64,000 nt of DNA from Chloroflexi bacterium CSP1-4 (GCA_001443375.1 LDXM01000004.1:10089-74088); one strand, 5' to 3'; shown: positions 22,149 to 30,596, numbered from the stretch's first letter. Made by a program: numbers and translations. Notes: a model not told the origin generated them from the sequence alone.

Positions 22149-22183
22149 GTCGAGCCCGGCGTCACCCGGACGCCGGGCTCGAC
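22149..22183 (+). promoter_or_regulatory. Perfect 15-bp intercistronic hairpin
   Basis: GTCGAGCCCGGCGTC (22149-22163) pairs perfectly with GACGCCGGGCTCGAC (22169-22183) around a five-base loop. It lies in the 88-base gap between binding protein and first permease. There is no T run after it, so it is more likely a 3'-end protecting structure or partial terminator, as between malE and malF, than a full terminator. Confidence 0.75.
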
Positions 22184-22213
22184 CCATCCGCACCCGGACG
22201 GAGGCCATGCGCC

Positions 22214-23116
22214 ATGCGCAGACGAGTACGCCGGTTGCAGGGCTTCGCGTTCACGGCACCGGCGCTCGTGCTGATGACCGTGTTCCTGGTGGCCCCGATG
22301 CTGTTCACGATCCGGCTCAGCCTGGACACCGGTCGTGGCTTCCAGCTCCGAGAGTTCATCGGACTGGACAACTTCGTCCGGCTCCTGACGCGTGACCGGC
22401 TCTTCCTGGACCTCTCGGATTTCCCCCCGTCCGGCGCCGTCTTCAATAACCTCCTGTGGATCTTCCTGTACGTCGGCCTGTGCGTCGGCCTCGGCCTGCT
22501 GATCGCGGTCCTCGCCGACCGCGTGCGCTACGAATCGATCGTCAAGTCCATCGTCTTCCTGCCCCAGGCCATCTCGGCCACCGCCGTCGGCGTCATCTGG
22601 CTCCTGATCTACGCTCCCAACGCGCGGGTCGGCCTGCTGAACGCCGGTCTGGGCGCCGTAGGCGTGGACCCCGTCTCGTGGATCGGCAGCCGCGACACGG
22701 TCAACTACGCGATCATCGTGGCCGCGGTCTGGGCCGGTACGGGGCTCGCCGTCGTCGTCTTCTCGGCGGCCATCAAGAGCATCCCGACCGACATCATCGA
22801 GGCGGCGCGAGTCGACGGGGCGGGTCCGTTCCAGACGTTCCGCCACATCACGCTGCCCCTGATCAGCCTGCCCGTCTCGGTCATCACCATCACCCTGATC
22901 ATCGGGGTGATCAAGGTCTTCGACATCGTCTACATCATGAGCCGGGGTGGCCCGAACGGCGCGAGCCGCGTGATCGCCTACTCGTTCTTCGAGGAGACCT
23001 TCCAGGCCGGCAAAGTCGGCTACGGTGCCGCGGTGGCGGTGCTGATGGTGCTGCTGATCGTCCCCATCGTGGCCCTGAACATCCGGCGGTTCCGAGCCGG
23101 GGAGACGGTCCGCTGA
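22214..23116 (+). CDS. Sugar ABC transporter permease (MalF type)
   Basis: The 300-residue membrane protein has six hydrophobic segments and the inner-loop motif EAARVDGAGPFQTFRHITLPLI (EAAxxDGA), which contacts the ATPase. It is the first of the two permeases forming the channel. GGAGG at about 22199-22203 serves as ribosome site. It ends 24 bases before the second permease ATG. Confidence 0.92.
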   Translation: MRRRVRRLQGFAFTAPALVLMTVFLVAPMLFTIRLSLDTGRGFQLREFIGLDNFVRLLTRDRLFLDLSDFPPSGAVFNNLLWIFLYVGLCVGLGLLIAVLADRVRYESIVKSIVFLPQAISATAVGVIWLLIYAPNARVGLLNAGLGAVGVDPVSWIGSRDTVNYAIIVAAVWAGTGLAVVVFSAAIKSIPTDIIEAARVDGAGPFQTFRHITLPLISLPVSVITITLIIGVIKVFDIVYIMSRGGPNGASRVIAYSFFEETFQAGKVGYGAAVAVLMVLLIVPIVALNIRRFRAGETVR

Positions 23117-23139
23117 GCCGCCTGTCCCCGGCCGGCGAG

Positions 23140-24015
23140 ATGGTCCGGCTCGGTGGCGCGGTCCGTTCCTCCCTGGCGCAGCGTCTCGTCGCGCTGACCG
23201 GCCGTGGCGTCCTCCACGTGGTTGTCATCGGGATCGCGCTGGTCTGGCTGATTCCCTCGCTCGGCCTCGCCGTGACGTCGCTCCGCCCCCCCGGCGACAT
23301 CGCGGCCAGTGGCTGGTGGACGGTCCTCGGCCAGCCGCGGTTCACCCTCGACAACTACGCCGAGGTGCTCAGCAGCCAGGGGCTCGCCCAGAACTTCCTG
23401 AACAGCCTCTTCATCACCGTCCCCTCGACGATCCTGCCTCTCTCGATCGGCGCTCTCGCAGCCTTCGGATTCGCCTGGCTACGATTCCCGGGGCGGGACT
23501 GGATCTTCCTCGGCGTGCTGGCCATGATGATCATCCCGATCCAGGTCTCGCTCGTCCCGTCCCTGCTGCTGTTCCGGACGCTCGGCCTGACCGGTTCCTA
23601 CGTCGGCATCTGGCTGGCCCACACCGCCTTCGGCCTGCCCTTCGCGATCTTCCTGCTCCGGAACTTCTTCGTGCAGCTGCCGCGCGACCTCATCGAGGCG
23701 GCGCAGATGGACGGTGCCTCGTCGCTGGGCATCTTCCGCCGGATCATCGTGCCGCTGTCCGTGCCGGCCATCGCGTCGCTCGCGGTGTTCCAGTTCCTGT
23801 GGGTCTGGAACGATCTGCTCATGGCGCTGATCTTCGTCCAGCAGCCCTCGCAGCAGCCGCTGACCGTGGCCATGAGCACGCTCCTCTCGACCTACGGCCA
23901 GGAGTTCAACCTGCTCAGCGCGGCGTCCTTCATCCTGATGGTCGTGCCGCTCATCGTGTTCTTCAGCCTGCAGCGCTACTTCGTGCGGGGGATCACTGCC
24001 GGGGCCGTCAAGTAG
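23140..24015 (+). CDS. Sugar ABC transporter permease (MalG type)
   Basis: The 291-residue protein has an N-terminal membrane segment (VVVIGIALVWLIPSLGLAVT), five more, and the coupling motif EAAQMDGASSLGIFRRIIVPL near residue 190. With the preceding permease it forms the membrane channel. ATG 23140 is the first ordinary start codon; ribosome site is weak. A CTG at 23113 overlapping the previous stop (CTGA) would add nine residues and is an alternative given the CTG starts proposed elsewhere. Last gene of the transport operon. The tRNA-His-derived repeat begins 42 bases after its stop. Confidence 0.9.
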   Translation: MVRLGGAVRSSLAQRLVALTGRGVLHVVVIGIALVWLIPSLGLAVTSLRPPGDIAASGWWTVLGQPRFTLDNYAEVLSSQGLAQNFLNSLFITVPSTILPLSIGALAAFGFAWLRFPGRDWIFLGVLAMMIIPIQVSLVPSLLLFRTLGLTGSYVGIWLAHTAFGLPFAIFLLRNFFVQLPRDLIEAAQMDGASSLGIFRRIIVPLSVPAIASLAVFQFLWVWNDLLMALIFVQQPSQQPLTVAMSTLLSTYGQEFNLLSAASFILMVVPLIVFFSLQRYFVRGITAGAVK

Positions 24016-24056
24016 CCGGGACGCCGCGAGTCAAGGCCTCGAGTTCCGAGGACCAG

Positions 24057-24105
24057 GTGGTGGGGTGGCCTACGGGGATCGAACCCGTAACCTTCGGAGC
24101 CACAA
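24057..24105 (-). repeat. Duplicated 3' half of tRNA-His (attachment-site remnant)
   Basis: These 49 bases match 25304-25352 with a single mismatch in the T loop. They cover the anticodon loop to the CCA end of tRNA-His plus four flanking bases. A displaced 3' tRNA half in the same orientation as an intact tRNA is the footprint left by an integrase-borne element that inserted at the tRNA. The two copies are 1247 bases apart and bracket the integrase remnant and the SRPBCC gene. Confidence 0.85.
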
Positions 24106-24154
24106 GGCGAAGGTAACGCCCGAAGCCACGCTGCGGACCGGGTCAGAAGCGCGG

Positions 24155-24178
24155 CTCTGCAGCAATCTCTGCAGCAAT
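24155..24178. repeat. Two tandem copies of a 12-base unit
   Basis: CTCTGCAGCAAT occurs twice in a row (24155-24166, 24167-24178), just beyond the stop of the integrase remnant and before the duplicated tRNA half. Short direct repeats beside an attachment core are often arm sites for tyrosine recombinases, but this is only suggestive. Confidence 0.45.
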
Positions 24179-24180
24179 CT

Positions 24181-24276
24181 TTATCCCAGCAGTCGGTCCA
24201 TCCCGTCCGCGACCTCGCGGCTCCGACCCTCCACAAGGTGCCCGTAGGTGTCGGAGGTCAGCGCGATGGGCCGTCG
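24181..24276 (-). pseudogene. C-terminal remnant of a tyrosine recombinase
   Basis: On the minus strand an open stretch of 31 codons, bounded upstream by TAG and ending TAA, reads PIALTSDTYGHLVEG followed by SREVADGMDRLLG. This is the typical end of phage-type integrases: the TYGH tyrosine is the DNA-cutting nucleophile, then an amphipathic helix. The rest of the gene is gone. It points at the duplicated tRNA-His half 76 bases away, the usual position of an integrase next to its attachment site. Confidence 0.8.
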
Positions 24277-24708
24277 CTAAACACACGGTCTTCCTTCATC
24301 CTGACACGGTCGCCCAGACCGGAGTCTCAGCGCTCTCCCCCGTCGTCCGCGACGCTCGACGCCGCGCCGAAACCGGCACGACACCCGAGGGTCGGACCGT
24401 CATGTTCGATGACAACTACAGCCCGACCTGCGCCTTCCTATGGTCCGGCCGCCTGTCGCGTGCTGACGACGTGTAGGTTCAACCACGTCTGGAAGCGCTC
24501 GGGCGACCCCGATGCCTACACGGCGCTGTGGAACATCTCCGCTACCCCGGCGTTCCTGCCGGAGGTGACCGATGGCACTTGCCCTTCAGCCAGCGGGGGG
24601 CGGATGCTCGGCGGCACGCGGGGTACATCGACGCGCGACCCACACACTGGCCGCCGGGGCCGCGCCGAGTCACTGGCGAACCCGACCCGCCCGGAGCGGA
24701 GGTGGGTC
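24277..24708. other. 432 bases without a recognised gene inside the decayed element
   Basis: No frame here has a good start and a protein I recognise. The base composition is a little less GC-rich than the neighbourhood at the left end. It is probably degraded cargo of the tRNA-His element. Confidence 0.4.
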
Positions 24709-25155
24709 ATGAACCACATGCACATGGAGACCCGGATCGAGGCGCCCGTCGAGCACGTCTGGGCGTTCTACTGCGACACGTCGCACTGGGAAGACTGGAT
24801 GCCGCGGGCCAAGTGCTCGGATTTCAGCGGGCCGGTGGACAAGGTCGGGACGACGTACGTCGAGACCATGCGGCTCATGGGCTTCGAGATGAAGTCGACG
24901 AGCACGGTGGTCGAGGTGGAGCCGCTGCGGCTCTACCACGAACACACCGACATGGGCCCGATGGACACCTTCATGCGGTTCGAGCCCGACGGCGACGCGA
25001 CCCGCCTGATCCTCGACTCCGACTGGGAGATGCCGGGCAAGCTGCCGGGCTTCATCAAGGACCTCGTGACCAAGGGCTGGGCCGAGCGGAACACCCACCA
25101 GATGCTTGCCGATTTCAAGGCGCTCGCCGAGGCGAAGGTCCCGGTGCCCGCCTGA
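24709..25155 (+). CDS. SRPBCC / polyketide-cyclase-like small protein
   Basis: The 148-residue protein starts METRIEAPVEHVWAFYCDTSHWEDWMP, the standard opening of SRPBCC ligand-binding folds, and has the expected strands TYVETMRLMGFEMKSTSTVVEVEP and a long C-terminal helix. Such proteins bind hydrophobic ligands in a deep cavity or act as cyclases; the ligand is unknown. GGAGGT five bases before ATG 24709 fixes the start, although the frame is open upstream. It is the only intact gene between the two tRNA-His repeats, so it is probable cargo of the integrated element. It is isolated from any pathway. Confidence 0.82.
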   Translation: MNHMHMETRIEAPVEHVWAFYCDTSHWEDWMPRAKCSDFSGPVDKVGTTYVETMRLMGFEMKSTSTVVEVEPLRLYHEHTDMGPMDTFMRFEPDGDATRLILDSDWEMPGKLPGFIKDLVTKGWAERNTHQMLADFKALAEAKVPVPA

Positions 25156-25307
25156 GGCGTTCGTAGCTCACCGTAGCTCGCTGGAGGACCGGGCTCCCGC
25201 CCCCGGCTCGCCGCAGCCTTCGCTGCAAGGCGGGGTACAGGAGCCCCGGTCGCAGGTCTCCTGGATGGCCGGGGCCGCTCTGTGTCGGCCGTTCGTGCGT
25301 GAAGTGG

Positions 25308-25384
25308 TGGGGTGGCCTACGGGGATTGAACCCGTAACCTTCGGAGCCACAATCCGATGCTCTGCCGATTGAGCTAAGGCCACC
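25308..25384 (-). tRNA. tRNA-His (GTG)
   Basis: Read on the minus strand: extra 5' G (position -1), acceptor GTGGCCT pairing with AGGCCAC, D arm GCTC...GAGC, anticodon stem TCGGA/TCCGA around loop TTGTGGC (anticodon GTG), T arm ACGGG TTCAATC CCCGT, discriminator C73 and encoded CCA. G-1 opposite C73 is the tRNA-His identity element. Its 3' half is duplicated at 24057-24105, so it was the target of an integrated element and was regenerated on insertion. Confidence 0.96.
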
Positions 25385-25511
25385 AGGGATCCGCCGGGTC
25401 ACGCTCGACGACAGGACTTGAGTCCCGCGCTGTCGGGCCGTGTCCGGACGGGGCGGGACGAAGTCTAGCCGAATCGCCCAGCACCGCGCTCGGACAGCTC
25501 CTGCCCTGCGC

Positions 25512-27284
25512 TCACCTGTCCGGGAGGGCGGCGAGCACAGACAGGAAACGATCGCGCTTGAACTCCGGTTCGCGGGTCGCGTGCCACAGCTCTCCGGAGA
25601 TCGCCGAGGCCAGCATATGCAGGACCTCGTGCCGGTCGTACCCGAGGGCCGTGAGCCGTTGCGCCGTCGCCCAGACCTCGGGCGGATCGTTCTGCCGGAG
25701 CTGGTTCGCGACGGCCTCGTGCAGCGCGAGGTGCAGCCTCGGGTTCAGGGGTCCGTCGGCCGTGTCGAGATCAACGTCGGGCTCCAGGGCCTCCCGCAGC
25801 TCGGGATGCTCGGCGCGGATGAGGATGGCGCGCTCGTCCGGGTCGTCCCGATCGAGCCACGCGAGGTCGATCCCGTCGAGCCGCCCGGTGCGCGCGGGAA
25901 CGGCCCAGTCTCGTCGGGCTGCCGCGCCCGGCTGGTCGGGCTCGCCGGTGGTCGCGGGCGTGGGCGCGGGCGCTGGCCGTGCCGCGCGGGGGAGGACGGC
26001 TTCACGCTCGACCTGCGGGCGGCTGTTGTACGCCTCGATCCAGCGCCCGACGGCCGCCTGATCCGTGAGATCGACGTCGTCGGCCTGCATGGCCAGCGCG
26101 ATCGCCTTGGCGGGTCCGAAGCGAGCCGGATCGCTCGACGCTTCGAGGAACTCCCGCGCGAACTCGTCGAGGCTGGTTTCCGTCGCCTCCATGGCCTCCG
26201 CGCTCAGGCCGCGCCTCCGGCCCGCGAAGTGGACCCAGGCGCGGACGATCGCCGGCACGGCCTGGAGCTCGGTCTCCTCGAGGGCGACCTTGCGCGGGAA
26301 CCAGTCGAGGAGGCAGATCTCGACGGCGGTCGGGCTCCAGCGCAGCGGATCGCCGTCCGCATAGTCGCACTTGAAGTCGACCAGATGGTGCGCGATCACC
26401 TCGACGACCCCGCGGTCGCCGGCAGGCGGTCGGGTCAGATCACCAAGGAGCGCCGTGGCCTCGGGCGAGGCGATGAAGGCCCCGACGAGCGACGCGCGCT
26501 CCTCCTCGTTCGTCTCGACCGGAGCGATGGGCTGGATCGATCGTGGCAGGCGTTCAAGGCGTGCGAGGAACAGCCCGCGGAGAAGGCGGACATCGTCGGA
26601 CGAAGGCGGATCCAGGTAGGCGTCGTACGTCTCGAAGCCGCTTCGGAGGCGCTCCGCGGCATCCTCCGGCGGCAGCTCGCGGATCGGGAGGTGCATGACC
26701 TCTCGCCAGGTCTCGAGGACCTCCTCCGGATCGCCGGCGACGAACGCCTCCTTGACGACGCCGCCGAGGTTGTGATCGACCAGGCTGACCAGCGTGTGGG
26801 TCCCGCGACCCTCGTACTCGAAGGCGAGGGCCACCGCATCCTGGTCGCCGTACTCGTCCGTCCCCACCCAGGCCCCGCCCGGTTGAACCTGCCCGATCTC
26901 GTCTGCCCAGGCGGGCGCCTCGACCCCCCGCGCGACGACGCTGCTCGCCGCCGCGCGTGCCGCTGCCGTCATGCGCGGGGAGCCGACGGTGGCCAGAGCC
27001 AGCAACATGGCAAGGCCGTCTCGCGACCGCCGCCGCACGAGGTAGGCGATCAGGCCCTCACCGAACAGCCGCTCCGGCTCCTCGTCGACCAGGTGCACCT
27101 TCTGCCAGAGCGAGGCGACCGAGCTGGCGAACGTTTCCGCCTCGAGTGGCTCGGCCATCGCCAGGCCGGCAGCGTCCCGCAGGAGACGAGCGAAGATAGG
27201 CTCTGGCGTGGGCGGGGTGGTTCGATGGGATCGCCCCTGCCGCCCCTTGCGCCCGGAGCGTCTGGTCCGTGCCGATCGTGCCAA
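25512..27284 (-). CDS. Unknown protein with DUF1841-like C-terminus
   Basis: A cytosolic protein of about 590 residues. The last 65 residues (NPRLHLALHEAVANQL, GYDRHEVLHMLASAIS) resemble DUF1841, a conserved domain of unknown function with paired His residues. The first 450 residues are helical, acidic and not recognised. I chose TTG 27284 because AGGAGAGG lies five bases upstream and the following basic stretch RSARTRRSGRKGRQGRS looks like a natural N-terminus; ATG 27158 is the alternative. A perfect hairpin lies in its leader. It is divergent from the 27464 gene and is followed downstream by the tRNA-His. Confidence 0.7.
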   Translation of the reverse strand: MARSARTRRSGRKGRQGRSHRTTPPTPEPIFARLLRDAAGLAMAEPLEAETFASSVASLWQKVHLVDEEPERLFGEGLIAYLVRRRSRDGLAMLLALATVGSPRMTAAARAAASSVVARGVEAPAWADEIGQVQPGGAWVGTDEYGDQDAVALAFEYEGRGTHTLVSLVDHNLGGVVKEAFVAGDPEEVLETWREVMHLPIRELPPEDAAERLRSGFETYDAYLDPPSSDDVRLLRGLFLARLERLPRSIQPIAPVETNEEERASLVGAFIASPEATALLGDLTRPPAGDRGVVEVIAHHLVDFKCDYADGDPLRWSPTAVEICLLDWFPRKVALEETELQAVPAIVRAWVHFAGRRRGLSAEAMEATETSLDEFAREFLEASSDPARFGPAKAIALAMQADDVDLTDQAAVGRWIEAYNSRPQVEREAVLPRAARPAPAPTPATTGEPDQPGAAARRDWAVPARTGRLDGIDLAWLDRDDPDERAILIRAEHPELREALEPDVDLDTADGPLNPRLHLALHEAVANQLRQNDPPEVWATAQRLTALGYDRHEVLHMLASAISGELWHATREPEFKRDRFLSVLAALPDR

Positions 27285-27318
27285 CGGTGCCTCTCCTGCT
27301 GGATGCGCTGAAAGAGTA

Positions 27319-27339
27319 CCCCGCCAGACGCTGGCGGGG
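27319..27339 (-). promoter_or_regulatory. Hairpin in the leader of the DUF1841-type gene
   Basis: CCCCGCCAG and CTGGCGGGG pair perfectly (nine base pairs) around a three-base loop, 35 bases before the TTG start. Read in the gene's direction it is followed by TACTCTTTC. That could act as a weak attenuator terminator or as a protein-binding stem. Confidence 0.5.
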
Positions 27340-27463
27340 AGACGACGCGATCGACGGCGCGCCTCGGAGGGGCAGCCGGTCCGGAGAGCCGGTCTGGTGC
27401 GCGGCAGGGGCGGACCGCTAGACTTCGCCGAGGCCCCGCCCGGGGCGTCGCACGGAGGCAGGC

Positions 27464-27838
27464 GTGGAGGTCCCGTCCTTCCTGGCCCGGCAGTTCTACG
27501 TCGCCGGGAGTTTGCGCAACACGCCGAGCGGGTTCCGGCTCGAGGCGCGCAACCCACTGGGGGCCGGGACGCTGGTGGGGATCGGCCGGATCGCCGTGGA
27601 CGGGCACGCCATCGCGCCCGAGGCCGTGGCGGCCCTGCGCGAGGGCGATGCCGAGCCGATCCGCGCCTCGGATGTCTCGCGCTTCCGGCCGATCAAGGTC
27701 GCCGTGGGCGACCGGGTCACGCTGATCGTGGACGGCGAGCCCCTTGCGGCGGGCCAGCATCGCCTGGAGGTCGAGCTGTTCGAGTTGAACCTCGGCGCCC
27801 TGCGCTTCGCCATCAGCGACCCCGTGGCCGAGAGCTGA
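27464..27838 (+). CDS. Conserved-looking 124-residue protein of unknown function
   Basis: The product starts MEVPSFLARQFYVAGSLRNTP and is mostly beta strand with two Gly-rich turns (NPLGAGTLVGIGRIAVDG) and a final strand LNLGALRFAISD. It has no signal peptide and no catalytic motif that I recognise. The GTG start is well placed: GGAGG with five bases of spacing. TAGACT at about 27419 may be the -10. It lies nine bases before the lipid kinase gene and probably shares its message. Function unknown. Confidence 0.75.
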   Translation: MEVPSFLARQFYVAGSLRNTPSGFRLEARNPLGAGTLVGIGRIAVDGHAIAPEAVAALREGDAEPIRASDVSRFRPIKVAVGDRVTLIVDGEPLAAGQHRLEVELFELNLGALRFAISDPVAES

Positions 27839-27846
27839 ACCGCCCG

Positions 27847-28857
27847 ATGGCCGAGGCGCCGATCGTCGTCATCGCCCACCCCGGAGCGGGCCGGGGGGCT
27901 TTCGCGCGCGTCTGGCCGGCCGTCGCCCGCGAGCTCGAGGCCCGGAGTATCGCCTTCGACGTTCGCCTGACGACGCGGGCGATGGAGGCGGCCGATTTCG
28001 CGCGCCAGGCGGCCGCCGAGGGCGCCTCGCTGGTCCTCTCCGTGGGCGGGGACGGGACGCTGCATGAGGTCGTCAACGGACTCCTCGCCGACGATAGGAC
28101 CGCTCGCGACCTGCCGGCGCTGGGGCTCGTGCCCGCGGGGCGGGGGAGCGACTATGCCCGCGGCCTCGACCTCCCCCGCCACCCGGCCTCGCTCGCTGCG
28201 CGCTTCGCGGCCGCCGTCGCCGGCGACCCGGAGGCGGCCCACCCGGTCGACGTCGGGGAGGTGACCTACCGGCCCAGCCATCTCGTGGCTGGGCGTCCGG
28301 CCCCCGAGCCGCCGGTCGAGCTCGCGGCCGAACCTGACAACGGCGAACGCGCCGTCCGGCGCTTCATCAACGGCGCGGGGGTGGGCTTCAGCCCGTTCGT
28401 GGCACAGCGCACGGCCCGCTTCCCGGCGCGCCTGGGGGCGTACCTCTACACGGCCGCGGCACTGCTGACCATCGTCGACTGGGGCGAGCGGCGCGTGGCG
28501 CTCCGCTGGGCCGAGGGGACCGAGGAGGACCGCGCGGTCGAGTCCATCGAGCTGGCCCTCGGGGGCTACGAGGGCGGCGGCATGCACGTCGCGCCCGGCG
28601 CCGATCCCAGCGACGGCCTCTTCGACGCGGTCCTCGTGGATGCCACGTCGCGCTACGAGCTGTTCACCTTCGCCTGGCGGATCCGCAGCGGCGACCACCT
28701 CCGCTCGCCGCGCGTCGAGCTCCGTCGGACGGCCGGGCTGGAGGTCGCGGCCGCCGACGGACGGGGCCCCATCTACCTCCAGGCGGACGGCGAGCTCCTC
28801 GGCCGCGACCCCTTCGCGTTCCGGATGCTGCCCGCCGCCGTCCGGTTCGTCTGGTAG
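27847..28857 (+). CDS. Diacylglycerol/lipid kinase family protein (YegS/DgkB type)
   Basis: The 336-residue protein has the DAG-kinase catalytic domain: VVIAHPGAGRG at the start, LVLSVGGDGTLHEVVNGL (nucleotide-binding GGDGT) at about residues 63-80, and LGLVPAGRGSDYARGL. The C-terminal beta domain has NGAGVGFSPFVAQR and GGGMHVAPGADPSDGLFDAVL. It phosphorylates a membrane lipid such as diacylglycerol at the inner face of the membrane, recycling lipid head groups. There is an insertion of about 25 residues around 140-170 (SHLVAGRPAPEPPVELAAEP). The start ATG is nine bases after the previous stop. Its own TAG stop forms part of the -10 of the next gene. Confidence 0.9.
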   Translation: MAEAPIVVIAHPGAGRGAFARVWPAVARELEARSIAFDVRLTTRAMEAADFARQAAAEGASLVLSVGGDGTLHEVVNGLLADDRTARDLPALGLVPAGRGSDYARGLDLPRHPASLAARFAAAVAGDPEAAHPVDVGEVTYRPSHLVAGRPAPEPPVELAAEPDNGERAVRRFINGAGVGFSPFVAQRTARFPARLGAYLYTAAALLTIVDWGERRVALRWAEGTEEDRAVESIELALGGYEGGGMHVAPGADPSDGLFDAVLVDATSRYELFTFAWRIRSGDHLRSPRVELRRTAGLEVAAADGRGPIYLQADGELLGRDPFAFRMLPAAVRFVW

Positions 28858-28867
28858 CATCGGGCCC

Positions 28868-29590
28868 GTGTCAGCATCGGCGCGCATGCTCCGCATCCCG
28901 CAGCTCGAGCGCGGCCTGACGCTCGGCGACTTCCTCGTCCCCATTCGTATCAGCGAGCGGATCAGCGCGCGCATCCGTCACATCGGGCTCATCGTCGCCG
29001 GGACGCTGCTGATCACGTTCGGCGCCTACGTCGGCTTCCGGGTGCCCGCCGTCCCGCTCCCCTTTGGGCTCTACCTGCCCGAGAACCCGTATGTGCCGAT
29101 CACCCTGCAGACGTTCGGCGTCCTGTTCACCGGCGCCGCCCTCGGCTTCAGGCGCGGCGCCGCCTCGAGCGCCCTCTACCTGCTCCTCGGCGTTGTCGGC
29201 GTGCCCGTCTTCGCCGCCGATCCGGCGACCGGCATCCACCCCACCGGCATCGCGCGGATCGCGACCTTCGAGGGTGGCCACCTCGTGCTTGGCACGACCG
29301 GCGGCTACCTCATCGGCTTCGTCGTGGCTGCTGCAGTCGTCGGCCGGCTGGCCGAGCTGGGCTGGGACCGCAAGGTCGGTGCGGCGCTGGCGGCGATGCT
29401 GATCGGCGAGGCGATGATCATGGCCTTCGGCGTGCCCTGGCTGGCGCTGGCCATCTCGGCGCCGCTCGACGTCGCCGCCACGTACGGCCTCTGGCCGTTC
29501 CTGCCGGGCGACGTGTTCAAGGTGCTCGTCGCGGCCGGGACGCTGCCGCTGGGCTGGTGGGTCGTGGCGCGCCGACCGAGCGACCGCTGA
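28868..29590 (+). CDS. bioY: BioY biotin transporter (ECF substrate-binding subunit)
   Basis: The 240-residue membrane protein has six hydrophobic segments and the BioY motif PYVPITLQTFGVLFTGAALGFRRGA, followed by YLLLGVVGVPVF and GGYLIGFVVAA. It captures biotin at the membrane; with an ECF ATPase/transmembrane pair it drives uptake. No ECF partners are next to it, so it works alone or borrows a shared module. GTG 28868 is chosen because TAGCAT at 28855-28860 ends seven bases before it, the leaderless spacing used elsewhere here; ATG 28886 is the alternative. No biotin-repressor site recognised. Confidence 0.88.
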   Translation: MSASARMLRIPQLERGLTLGDFLVPIRISERISARIRHIGLIVAGTLLITFGAYVGFRVPAVPLPFGLYLPENPYVPITLQTFGVLFTGAALGFRRGAASSALYLLLGVVGVPVFAADPATGIHPTGIARIATFEGGHLVLGTTGGYLIGFVVAAAVVGRLAELGWDRKVGAALAAMLIGEAMIMAFGVPWLALAISAPLDVAATYGLWPFLPGDVFKVLVAAGTLPLGWWVVARRPSDR

Positions 29591-29627
29591 CGCAGCGCTC
29601 CCGCCGCGCCTCGAGCCGCCTGCGACG

Positions 29628-30596
29628 ATGACAGCGGCGATCGCCACCGAAGGCCTCACCAAGCGCTACGGTCACCGCGGTCCTCACCCACCCGGCGCGG
29701 GCGGCGTGATCGAGGCCCTGACGGACCTGTCGATCGAGGTGCGCGAGGGCGAGGTCTTCGGCTTCCTCGGGCCCAATGGATCGGGCAAGACCACGATGAT
29801 TCGGCTCCTGCTGGGCTACCTTCACCCCAGCGCCGGCCGGGCACGGGTGCTCGGTCTCGATACCGAGCACGATGGGCTGGCCATCCGATCTCGCGTCGGC
29901 TATCTGCCCGGGGGCATCGCCCTCTACGACACGATGAACGGGCTGGATCTGCTCGACTACCTGTGCCGGCTCTATCGCCGTCCGCCGGCGCGCCGCGCGG
30001 CCCTGGCCGACCGCCTGGAGATGTCGGCCGCCACGCTGCGCCGCCCCGTGCGCGACTACTCGCGCGGCATGCGCCAGAAGATGGGCGTGATCCAGGCGTT
30101 GCAGCATGACCCGGAGCTGGCCATCCTCGACGAGCCGACCGAGGGGCTCGATCCGCTCATGCAGCGCGCCTTCTACGACATCCTGGCCGAGCTCAAGCAC
30201 GAGGGCCGCACGATCTTCCTCTCATCGCACATCCTCTCCGAGGTCGAGCGCGTGTGCGACCGCGTGGCGATCATCCGCCACGGCCGGCTGGTCGCGCTGC
30301 AGGAGATCGGAGAGCTTCTCGACAGCCGCAAGCGCCACGTCGAGATGCGCCTCACGGGCCCTGCGCCGTCGCTCGCCGGCGTTCCCGGCGTGAGCGGCAT
30401 CCACGTCACCGACGGCCTCGTCACCTGCCAACTGGAGGGAGACGTGCGGCCTTTCCTGGCCGCCATCGACGGCGCCGCGATCCGCGACCTGACCATCGAG
30501 CCGGCTCACCTCGAGGAGGCATTCCTGGAGTACTACGCCGAGGACCTCGACCTCGCCGACGCCTCCCCTGGGCGGGCCGCCGGCGGAGGCGCCTGA
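29628..30596 (+). CDS. ABC-2 type exporter, ATP-binding subunit
   Basis: The 322-residue protein has Walker A GPNGSGKTT (about residue 51), the signature YSRGMRQKMGVIQAL, Walker B LAILDEPTEGLDP and the H-loop FLSSHILSEVERVC. The C-terminal 90 residues are the variable domain of drug/lipid/antibiotic exporters of the CcmA/NatA type. It powers the permease whose ATG overlaps its stop. Substrate unknown. Confidence 0.93.
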   Translation: MTAAIATEGLTKRYGHRGPHPPGAGGVIEALTDLSIEVREGEVFGFLGPNGSGKTTMIRLLLGYLHPSAGRARVLGLDTEHDGLAIRSRVGYLPGGIALYDTMNGLDLLDYLCRLYRRPPARRAALADRLEMSAATLRRPVRDYSRGMRQKMGVIQALQHDPELAILDEPTEGLDPLMQRAFYDILAELKHEGRTIFLSSHILSEVERVCDRVAIIRHGRLVALQEIGELLDSRKRHVEMRLTGPAPSLAGVPGVSGIHVTDGLVTCQLEGDVRPFLAAIDGAAIRDLTIEPAHLEEAFLEYYAEDLDLADASPGRAAGGGA

